From the NCBI GenBank assembly GCA_023428585.1, contig JAEYXG010000364.1, positions 1 through 5,635 on the forward strand: a stretch of 5,635 nucleotides of DNA, in the 5' to 3' direction. This stretch comes from Bacteroidota bacterium (GTDB taxonomy: Bacteria; Bacteroidota; Bacteroidia; Bacteroidales; Lentimicrobiaceae). The position numbers and the translations under genes were made by a program. Positions 1 through 5,393 of this stretch are shown here, one piece after another; the first letter of the stretch is position 1; each line of letters begins with the position of its first letter. The notes below the pieces were generated by a model. It did not search any database, was not told the DNA's origin, and was given only the letters and a program-made list of their open reading frames with translations.

Positions 1-1
1 T

Positions 2-331
2 CATCAGTTTGTCAATATTGGGGCACATGTAATGATCTCCGGTGGTTCTCTTGTAAGAAAGGATGTTCCTCCGTTTACAAAAGCAGCACGCGAGCCACTG
101 TCGTACGTAGGTGTCAATTCAATAGGCCTTAGACGTAGAGGATTTACCTCTGATAAAATCAATGAAATTCAGGATATATACCGTTATATCTATCTGAAGG
201 GCAATAACGTGTCACAAGCATTGGAATATATTGAAGCAAATCTTCCAGCCACATCTGAGAGAGATGAAATCATAACTTTTATCTCTAAATCCAGTCGCGG
301 TATTATGAAAGGTTATGCCAAACAAATCTAA
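2..331 (+). CDS. lpxA: LpxA, UDP-N-acetylglucosamine O-acyltransferase (3' end only)
   Basis: This is the C-terminal 109 residues of LpxA; the reading frame is open to the left edge, so the gene starts outside the window. LpxA moves a 3-hydroxyacyl chain from acyl carrier protein to the 3-OH of UDP-GlcNAc, the first step of lipid A synthesis, in the cytoplasm. The visible part begins inside the last coil of the left-handed beta helix (HQFVNIGAHVMISGGS). It continues through the family's DVPPF and GVNSIGLRRRGF segments, whose paired arginines help bind the UDP-sugar, into the helical C-terminal domain ending in SSRGIMKGYAKQI. These align closely with my memory of E. coli LpxA (HQFCRVGAHVMISG, GVNIEGLKRRGF). 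The catalytic histidine of the family (His125 in E. coli) lies before the window. A methionine at 32 is internal and not the start. The ABC ATPase gene follows after about 70 bases. Confidence 0.96.
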   Translation, partial: HQFVNIGAHVMISGGSLVRKDVPPFTKAAREPLSYVGVNSIGLRRRGFTSDKINEIQDIYRYIYLKGNNVSQALEYIEANLPATSERDEIITFISKSSRGIMKGYAKQI

Positions 332-356
332 CAATCCTGCACAAATAAAAATAACC

Positions 357-385
357 TCCAAATCTTAAAAATTGGATGCTTTTTT
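357..385 (+). terminator. weak hairpin plus T-run after lpxA
   Basis: TCCAA (357-361) can pair with TTGGA (372-376), and a run of six T (380-385) follows three bases later. The stem is only five base pairs with a ten-base loop, so it may be a weak terminator or chance in AT-rich DNA. I see no Bacteroidota-type promoter between it and the ABC ATPase gene, so some read-through from lpxA is likely. Confidence 0.25.
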
Positions 386-401
386 ATGCAATATATCTTA
401 G

Positions 402-1061
402 ATGGTCAAAATCGCCTTAAAAGACATAGCAAAACAATATAATTCAGATTGGATCTTTTCCAAGCTTTCATTTGATTTATCGCCCGACAAGCCAACAGCC
501 ATTCTAGGTTCCAATGGATCGGGAAAGTCAACACTTCTTCAAATAATCTTATCCTCAATAACACCGACCCTTGGTGAAATATCCTATGAAGATAATGATA
601 CTAATATAAATGCTGAAGATGCATTTAGGCTCATGTCAATTAGTGCGCCATATATAGAACTTATTGAAGAATTTACGCTGGTTGAAGTAATCGATTTCCA
701 CCGACGCTTGAAACCACTATACAATAACCTATCAGCCAAAGATGTTGCCAGAATCTGTATGCTTGAAAATAATTCCGGAAAACTTATCCGCAATTTCTCA
801 TCCGGAATGAAACAGCGTGTAAAACTTGCACTTGCAATTTTAAGTGATACCCCGGTTTTGTTACTTGATGAGCCAACATCAAATCTTGATCAAGCGGGCA
901 TTGACTGGTACATTGACCTTGTTTCACGATATAAAAGTGACAGGACTATAGTGGTAAGCTCAAATTCAATAGAGCATGAATACAATTTCTGCAATCAGAT
1001 TATTGATCTGTTACATTATAAAAGTATACCAGAAACAGATGTTTCATTACTTTTATTCTGA
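402..1061 (+). CDS. stand-alone ABC transporter ATP-binding protein
   Basis: A 219-residue ABC-type nucleotide-binding domain with no membrane segment. Visible motifs are Walker A GSNGSGKST (36-44), signature NFSSGMKQR (131-139, SSGMK in place of LSGGQ), Walker B VLLLDEP (152-158) with the usual glutamate, and the D-loop SNLD (160-163). Two switch positions are unusual: the Q-loop glutamine position is occupied by the SAPY segment (81-84), and the H-loop histidine aligns with Asn188 (IVVSSNS). At 219 residues it is the usual length of a single ATPase subunit. No permease gene is visible, so its partner must be encoded elsewhere or it works without one; the substrate is unknown. It lies between lpxA and efp, and I recall a similar ATPase at this place in other Bacteroidota. 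The ATG at 402 gives the expected N-terminus (MVKIALKDIAKQY); no Shine-Dalgarno sequence is evident. Confidence 0.9.
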   Translation: MVKIALKDIAKQYNSDWIFSKLSFDLSPDKPTAILGSNGSGKSTLLQIILSSITPTLGEISYEDNDTNINAEDAFRLMSISAPYIELIEEFTLVEVIDFHRRLKPLYNNLSAKDVARICMLENNSGKLIRNFSSGMKQRVKLALAILSDTPVLLLDEPTSNLDQAGIDWYIDLVSRYKSDRTIVVSSNSIEHEYNFCNQIIDLLHYKSIPETDVSLLLF

Positions 1062-1098
1062 TTGCTTAAACTCATTTTTTGTATAATCATTTGATAGT

Positions 1099-1129
1099 GT
1101 TGCTGATTAATAATAAATTATTAATTTTG
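1099..1129 (+). promoter_or_regulatory. Bacteroidota-type promoter of efp
   Basis: TAATTTTG at 1122-1129 matches the Bacteroidota -7 element TAnnTTTG exactly. GTTG at 1099-1102 supplies a -33 element, with 19 bases between TTG and the -7 box, as expected for this phylum. Transcription would start near 1134-1137, leaving a leader of about 20 bases before the efp ATG at 1155. The leader has no Shine-Dalgarno sequence, which is normal in this group. Confidence 0.72.
1106..1125. repeat. 20-bp palindrome overlapping the efp promoter
   Basis: ATTAATAAT (1106-1114) and ATTATTAAT (1117-1125) are perfect 9-base inverted arms around a 2-base centre. The repeat fills most of the spacer and covers the first half of the -7 box, a position suited to an operator for a dimeric regulator. 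Because it is made only of A and T, chance is a serious alternative. Confidence 0.45.
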
Positions 1130-1154
1130 CACCGCAAAAAACTAGTAGAATTAT

Positions 1155-1721
1155 ATGGCAACTACCGCTGATTTTAGAAATGGCCTCTGTCTTGAATTTA
1201 ATGGTGAACTTTACGCTGTGGTAGAATTCCAGCATGTAAAGCCCGGAAAAGGAGGAGCATTCGTAAGAACAAAATTAAGAAACCTCAAAACAGGAAAGGT
1301 TATCCCGAATACTTTCAATGCCGGTGTCAGAATCGATGTTGCACGTGTTGAACGTCGTCCATATCAATTTTTATATAAAGATGATAATGGATATAATTTC
1401 ATGCACAGTGAAACCTATGATCAGGTTTCCATTGAAGAGACTATCATCAATGCACCTCAATTCCTGAAAGAAGGACAAGGTGTTGAAATCTTATTTCATG
1501 CTGAAACAGAGACTCCTTTAAGTTGTGATCTTCCTCCCTTTGTAGAATTAACTGTAACATATACTGAACCCGGCCTTAGGGGAGATACCGCAAACAATGC
1601 ACTGAAACCTGCTACTGTTGATACAGGTGCCTCTGTGAATGTGCCATTGTTTATTGGAGAAGGTGAGCGTATTAGAGTCGATACACGAACCGGTGATTAT
1701 TCTGAAAGAGTTAAATCATAA
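1155..1721 (+). CDS. efp: Elongation factor P
   Basis: EF-P, 188 residues, the normal full length. It binds between the P and E sites of ribosomes stalled at consecutive prolines and promotes peptide bond formation in the cytoplasm. Domain I (about 1-65) carries the loop HVKPGKGGAF (27-36), whose tip residue Lys32 matches the lysine modified by beta-lysylation in E. coli (Lys34); whether it is modified here cannot be seen. Domain II (about 66-128) and the OB-fold domain III (about 130-186) follow, ending in the family-typical TRTGDYSERVK. It has its own promoter directly upstream and a strong terminator 13 bases after the stop codon, so it can form a single-gene transcript although it sits among lipid A genes. 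The start at 1155 gives the standard N-terminus MATTADFRNG. YeiP-like paralogues are less likely given the PGKGGAF loop and C-terminal signature. Confidence 0.98.
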   Translation: MATTADFRNGLCLEFNGELYAVVEFQHVKPGKGGAFVRTKLRNLKTGKVIPNTFNAGVRIDVARVERRPYQFLYKDDNGYNFMHSETYDQVSIEETIINAPQFLKEGQGVEILFHAETETPLSCDLPPFVELTVTYTEPGLRGDTANNALKPATVDTGASVNVPLFIGEGERIRVDTRTGDYSERVKS

Positions 1722-1734
1722 TTTAATAGAATTC

Positions 1735-1760
1735 AAAACCGGGGTTTTTCCCCGGTTTTT
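1735..1760 (+). terminator. intrinsic terminator after efp
   Basis: AAAACCGGGG (1735-1744) pairs perfectly with CCCCGGTTTT (1750-1759) around a TTTTT loop. The six-pair GC core is followed by a T-tract (1756-1760). This is the strongest hairpin I see in the window. It ends 17 bases before the ATG of the LpxD-like gene, so it also lies in any leader reading into that gene. The arms are symmetrical enough to work partly on the other strand, but nothing on that strand needs it here. Confidence 0.9.
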
Positions 1761-1763
1761 CAT

Positions 1764-1768
1764 AGGAG
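1764..1768 (+). promoter_or_regulatory. Shine-Dalgarno-like AGGAG before the LpxD gene
   Basis: AGGAG ends nine bases before the ATG at 1778, a suitable distance for 16S rRNA pairing. It supports that start. It stands out because efp and the ABC ATPase gene show no such site, as is usual in Bacteroidota. Confidence 0.5.
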
Positions 1769-1777
1769 TCAAATAAT

Positions 1778-2725
1778 ATGGACCTGCAACCATCGGTTAG
1801 TTTGAAAGATATTACTGAAATTACTGGATCTGTTACCACCTCGGATACCAATCTTCAGATTACCGGTTTGAATGAGATTCATATGGTTCGTAAAGGCGAT
1901 CTTACTTTTGTTGATCACCCCAAGTACTACTCTAAAGCTGTGAATTCTAAGGCTACCTATATCCTCATCAATAATCTTGTTGATTGTCCTGATGATAAAG
2001 TTCTGTTATTGCATAAAGATCCCTTCGCAGCCTATGTAAAGTTGGTTAGGAAGTTTAAGCCTTTTGAGCCTGCGAATGCCTCAATAGCAGCATCAGCCAG
2101 AATTGGGGATGGAACAATAATTCAGCCAAATTCATTTATAGGAAATCATGTTACAATAGGAAAAAACTGTATCATACATTCCAATGTTAGTATTTACGAT
2201 CATACTGTAATTGGTGATAATGTAATAATTCACTCAGGTAGTGTAATTGGAGCTGATGCATATTACTTCCAGCGTAAACCGGAAGGATTCAGGAAATTTG
2301 AATCATGTGGCAGGGTTGTAATCAGTGATAATGTTGAAATAGGTGCCCTTTGTGCTATTGATAAGGGGGTGTCAGGCGATACCTTCATTGGCTATGATAC
2401 TAAATTCGACAATCACGTACAGGTTGGCCATGACACTTATATCGGCAACCACTGTCTTATCGGTGCTCATTGTGCCATAGCTGGTGTAACACGAATTGAA
2501 GATGATGTAATTCTATGGGGTAGAGTGGTCATAAATAAAGACCTCATTATTGGGAAAGGCGCCATTATCCTTGCCACTTCAGGTGTTGATAAAAGTATTG
2601 CAGGAGGCAAGACATACTTTGGAGTTCCCGTAGAAGAAGCACGTAAAAAATGGAGAGAATTGGCAGCTCTTAGAATGCTGCCCTCTGTGCTTGAACAGTT
2701 AAGGCATATACTTCCTAAAGTTTAA
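1778..2725 (+). CDS. lpxD: LpxD-type UDP-3-O-acylglucosamine N-acyltransferase
   Basis: A 315-residue LpxD-family protein. LpxD transfers a 3-hydroxyacyl chain from ACP to the 2-amino group of UDP-3-O-acylglucosamine, the third step of lipid A synthesis, in the cytoplasm. The N-terminal nucleotide-binding domain (about 1-100) has the family segment GDLTFVDHPKYYSKAV (40-55). Hexapeptide repeats of the left-handed beta helix run from about 103 to 268, including IGADAYYF (157-164) and GRVVISDNVEIGALCAIDKG (178-197). A helical tail (KKWRELAALRMLPSV) closes the protein. His218 in HVQVGHD aligns with the catalytic His239 of E. coli LpxD. The position of the second conserved histidine (E. coli His276) holds Asp255 in VINKDLII. 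Bacteroidota often carry another lpxD upstream of lpxC and lpxA, so this could be a second, diverged copy with a different acyl or sugar substrate; the other copy would be outside the window. The gene sits behind the efp terminator with no clear promoter of its own. Confidence 0.88.
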   Translation: MDLQPSVSLKDITEITGSVTTSDTNLQITGLNEIHMVRKGDLTFVDHPKYYSKAVNSKATYILINNLVDCPDDKVLLLHKDPFAAYVKLVRKFKPFEPANASIAASARIGDGTIIQPNSFIGNHVTIGKNCIIHSNVSIYDHTVIGDNVIIHSGSVIGADAYYFQRKPEGFRKFESCGRVVISDNVEIGALCAIDKGVSGDTFIGYDTKFDNHVQVGHDTYIGNHCLIGAHCAIAGVTRIEDDVILWGRVVINKDLIIGKGAIILATSGVDKSIAGGKTYFGVPVEEARKKWRELAALRMLPSVLEQLRHILPKV

Positions 2726-2903
2726 CTATTTCAAGGTTTTCTAATCTGTGAAGCTATTATTCCTGATAAAAATATCACCGCATATTCCTGCTAGTAATAT
2801 GCAGAAAGGACATTGTTTTCTTATAACAGAATTCATTGTTAAAGAGAGTGGAATAATTTCTAATATTTCCCGATTAAGCTAGATTTAAATACAATCTCTA
2901 AAT
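2726..2903. other. convergent intergenic region
   Basis: This is the gap between the ends of the lipid A genes (plus strand) and the polysaccharide operon (minus strand). It holds three inverted repeats (2764-2777, 2780-2802, 2879-2907) that may end or separate the two transcripts, but none has a classic GC stem with an adjacent T-tract. A 44-codon frame (2748-2882, GTG start) is open on the plus strand; I do not call it as a gene. No tRNA or mobile-element ends were recognised. Confidence 0.6.
2780..2802. repeat. inverted repeat, possible minus-strand terminator
   Basis: GCATATT (2780-2786) pairs with AATATGC (2796-2802) across a nine-base loop. Read on the minus strand, the hairpin is followed a few bases later by a short T-run (ATTTTTATC), so it could end the polysaccharide transcript. 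The stem is AT-rich and the T-run is not adjacent, so this is tentative. Confidence 0.35.
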
Positions 2904-2907
2904 CTAG
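2879..2907. repeat. inverted repeat over the ligase stop codon
   Basis: CTAGATTTA (2879-2887) and TAAATCTAG (2899-2907) are perfect nine-base arms around an eleven-base loop. The right arm includes the minus-strand TAG stop at 2904-2906. It could form a hairpin at the 3' end of the polysaccharide mRNA and protect or end it, but there is no T-tract after either arm. Confidence 0.45.
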
Positions 2908-4367
2908 TTGACTTCGTCAGGCAAAGCCTTTATATCCTTAGGAGCATTAATGTCATCCGTTTCTTTATGGTATATGTCCATTGCAACAATCATTGCAAAG
3001 AAGCCCCAGAAAGGTACAGATGCCTTATCGGTATCCAGAAAATTATTCAGCAATCCATGCACAAAATAAGTACATAAGGAAAGCACCGATAATAAGCTGA
3101 ATAGCTTGACTTGCTTATCCTTAGCATTTCTGTAGACCTTAATGCCAGTATACAATATTGTGGACATCATTGCCAGAATTATCAATACTCCCGGGAACCC
3201 TTGTTCAGATAATGGGCCAATATATTCACTATGCGCATTACCAAGATCACCGGCATTGGTGCTTATGATTGTACGTTCCTGTGAGCGCTGAAAAGGAGCA
3301 TATACAAATTGATATGTTCCTGGTCCCCATCCAAAGACAGGCCGTTCATTAAACATTCTGAATGCTGATTGCCATCTATTAATTCGCTCTAAATTCGATG
3401 CATCGGAGGAAATGTTGTAAATTGATTGAATATGCTCAATGAAGTTCTCAGAGGAGTCTTGTTTATTCTTTTCCAGTACATACAGAATTTCATGCTGAAA
3501 CATAAAAAAGGCAGTGATCAAAACAGTTGTCACTGTAAGTATCCACCTCAGTTTGATCCTGAATACAATCAATAAGGCAATCACGACAATAGCAGCTATA
3601 CTTACCCAAGCTGCACGACTGTATGAAAGGAAAAGTGCAATTAACAATACAGCAGCTAAGATTCCTGCATACAACCTGTATGTTCGTGATCTTTTCTTAT
3701 TGAATGCATAACCTAGAAAAACCGGAACAAAGAAAGCAAGTATACCACCATATGCAGTATGATCGTTATAGAATGGCTTCATCACCCAATGCCCCTGTTC
3801 TTCTGCAAAGCCATATATACTATGCTGATAGGTAGTATAAATGATTACCATGGCTAATGCAACGACATAGAGCCAATTAAAAAGAGGTATATTTTTTGCA
3901 TTTTTGAAAAGTGCGATACCTAGAAAATAGAAAGGTACAACAAACCATAGGCGAGCAAGAAGAAATTTAAACGAGACCAGGGGCAATTCACTGGTAATAC
4001 TAGTGATTAAAATCCAGAACAAGCTAAGGTAGACTGTCCATGAAACAGGATGCGTCAATATTTTCTTATCAAAATTCCCATTAAAAATTGTCTTTAAGAA
4101 GAATAAGAGTAAAACGCCAACCAGCAATGGCTCCGATGGAATTGAAATGCCAATTCCCATTTCCTTATCTGCAATATTGATAGCTAAAGGAGTTAGGAAT
4201 ACAATGAACAAAAGAAGTTTATCAAGCCAAAATATATACATTAAGCCAACAATAATAAGCACGGGTATAAAAATACCCCAGTAATACTCCTTAACAATAA
4301 GAAGTGAATTGAGCAGTATAAAAAGACCACTCAATAAATAGAACCATTTGACTTTAGTCTTTGTCAA
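2904..4367 (-). CDS. O-antigen ligase / Wzy polymerase family membrane protein
   Basis: A 487-residue inner-membrane protein with roughly 12-14 hydrophobic segments and one large non-membrane region (about 292-390), the layout of the Wzy_C/WaaL superfamily. Family motifs are SYSRAAW (248-254), ERINRW (327-332), GWGPGTY (346-352) and NAHSEYIGPLSEQGFPG (377-393), whose His379 lies in the large, presumably periplasmic loop. Such proteins either polymerise undecaprenyl-linked repeat units or ligate finished glycan to lipid A core or another acceptor; sequence alone does not separate these roles. It is last in the visible operon, 33 bases after a Wzz-like gene, which fits either. The start is inferred to be TTG at 4367: the in-frame stretch back to a stop (TGA at 4392-4394) has no ATG or GTG, and the next methionine (residue 43) would remove the first membrane segment. 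The C-terminal tail (about 468-487) is polar. Confidence 0.88.
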   Translation of the reverse strand: MTKTKVKWFYLLSGLFILLNSLLIVKEYYWGIFIPVLIIVGLMYIFWLDKLLLFIVFLTPLAINIADKEMGIGISIPSEPLLVGVLLLFFLKTIFNGNFDKKILTHPVSWTVYLSLFWILITSITSELPLVSFKFLLARLWFVVPFYFLGIALFKNAKNIPLFNWLYVVALAMVIIYTTYQHSIYGFAEEQGHWVMKPFYNDHTAYGGILAFFVPVFLGYAFNKKRSRTYRLYAGILAAVLLIALFLSYSRAAWVSIAAIVVIALLIVFRIKLRWILTVTTVLITAFFMFQHEILYVLEKNKQDSSENFIEHIQSIYNISSDASNLERINRWQSAFRMFNERPVFGWGPGTYQFVYAPFQRSQERTIISTNAGDLGNAHSEYIGPLSEQGFPGVLIILAMMSTILYTGIKVYRNAKDKQVKLFSLLSVLSLCTYFVHGLLNNFLDTDKASVPFWGFFAMIVAMDIYHKETDDINAPKDIKALPDEVN

Positions 4368-4400
4368 GCCTTTATCTTCTATGATGTTAATTCAAAAATT

Positions 4401-5393
4401 CTATTTTGCAAGATCAGCTATGGCTTGATTAATTCTACGATTTTCCTTTACAGAAATCACGACAACTGAAAAGAACAATGCAGCAACTACTGAATAAACC
4501 ACTATAAGCCAGCGTATTGGGTAAGATTTTTTATCAGCAACCGTAGGGTTGGTGATAACATTAAGGAATGTAAATTCCTTTTCAGCATCATAAACAGCCA
4601 TATCATACTTCAGCTCAAAATCAGCATAAATATGCATTATGTCTTCACGTCTTTGTGTCAGTATAGCCAATTCACCGGCTTTCTGTTCGAAGTTCGTCTT
4701 TAGAGTAGTCACATCCTGTGAAGGTCTGGAACCTGCAGAACCGTCATACGTTTTTAAATACCCTCGGGTAATTTCCCGAGCTTGGCTTTCATAATCAAAT
4801 AAACCATATTCAGAACGTAGGCTGGCTAAAGCAGTCTCAACACTATCTAGCTGTTGCTTCTTTTCATTCAATGTCCAATCCAAGCTTTTTACTACTTCAC
4901 TATATTTATCCTTATGGATTTTTCTAATCTTCTGATTACAAAAATCCATAATCGAGTTAACCATGTTGTATGCAATGACAGGATCCTGATCAGTCACTTC
5001 AATTTCAATTGACTCCCATTGTGTTTTATTGATCTTTACATTCTCATTATAGAGATACATCATTGTAGAATAGTAGTACTTGTAACTGGTATCAATTTTA
5101 TAATGCCTTCCAAGGTCATACTTCTTGATGATACTATCCTTGATGTCCTTTGATTGCAACCATTGCAGCATCTGTTCTGATTCACTCTCATCAGAATATG
5201 GCGCAATATTGGAAGGATAGACCAAAGCATAAGATTTAAATCTTGGCTTTATGAAAAAAGGAGATGAAAATATCATAGCAAGCAAAGCTGCTATAATTGC
5301 AATAATCAGCAAATGCCATTTCCATTTCAGGAATATTTTCATCAGGCTTAAGTTATTAAAATAATTTTCCATATTCGGCTTTACTATGTTCAT
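4401..5393 (-). CDS. Wzz-like polysaccharide co-polymerase (chain-length determinant)
   Basis: A 330-residue protein with the two-membrane-helix layout of Wzz chain-length regulators. A short cytoplasmic N-terminus is followed by helix 1 (about 26-48), a large periplasmic domain (about 49-292) rich in charged helical, coiled-coil-like stretches (about 165-195 and 230-275), and helix 2 (about 294-315) introduced by KKSYPIRW (288-295). It ends in a short basic tail. It lacks a tyrosine-kinase domain, so it is the Wzz type rather than the fused Wzc type. Such proteins oligomerise in the inner membrane and control how long a Wzy-made glycan grows, which suits the ligase/polymerase gene just downstream. 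The ATG at 5391-5393 overlaps the upstream stop (ATGA), pointing to coupled translation; an alternative ATG seven codons later is less likely. Sequence identity to named Wzz proteins cannot be judged here. Confidence 0.85.
   Translation of the reverse strand: MNIVKPNMENYFNNLSLMKIFLKWKWHLLIIAIIAALLAMIFSSPFFIKPRFKSYALVYPSNIAPYSDESESEQMLQWLQSKDIKDSIIKKYDLGRHYKIDTSYKYYYSTMMYLYNENVKINKTQWESIEIEVTDQDPVIAYNMVNSIMDFCNQKIRKIHKDKYSEVVKSLDWTLNEKKQQLDSVETALASLRSEYGLFDYESQAREITRGYLKTYDGSAGSRPSQDVTTLKTNFEQKAGELAILTQRREDIMHIYADFELKYDMAVYDAEKEFTFLNVITNPTVADKKSYPIRWLIVVYSVVAALFFSVVVISVKENRRINQAIADLAK

Noticed and set aside
32..331. lpxA read as a complete 99-residue gene from ATG 32
   Set aside because: Codons before 32 continue the LpxA beta-helix sequence (HQFVNIGAHV) to the left edge, so the methionine is internal.
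584..793. Minus-strand open frame of 69 codons inside the ABC ATPase gene
   Set aside because: It lies wholly antisense to a gene with clear Walker and signature motifs, shows no recognisable protein features, and is an expected shadow frame.
2764..2777. TGATA-AAAA-TATCA inverted repeat as a terminator of the LpxD transcript
   Set aside because: The stem is only five AT-rich pairs with no T-tract after it; likely chance.
3514..3711. Plus-strand open frame of 65 codons inside the ligase/polymerase gene
   Set aside because: It is antisense to hydrophobic membrane segments of a well-supported gene. Its composition mirrors those codons and there is no independent evidence of a gene.
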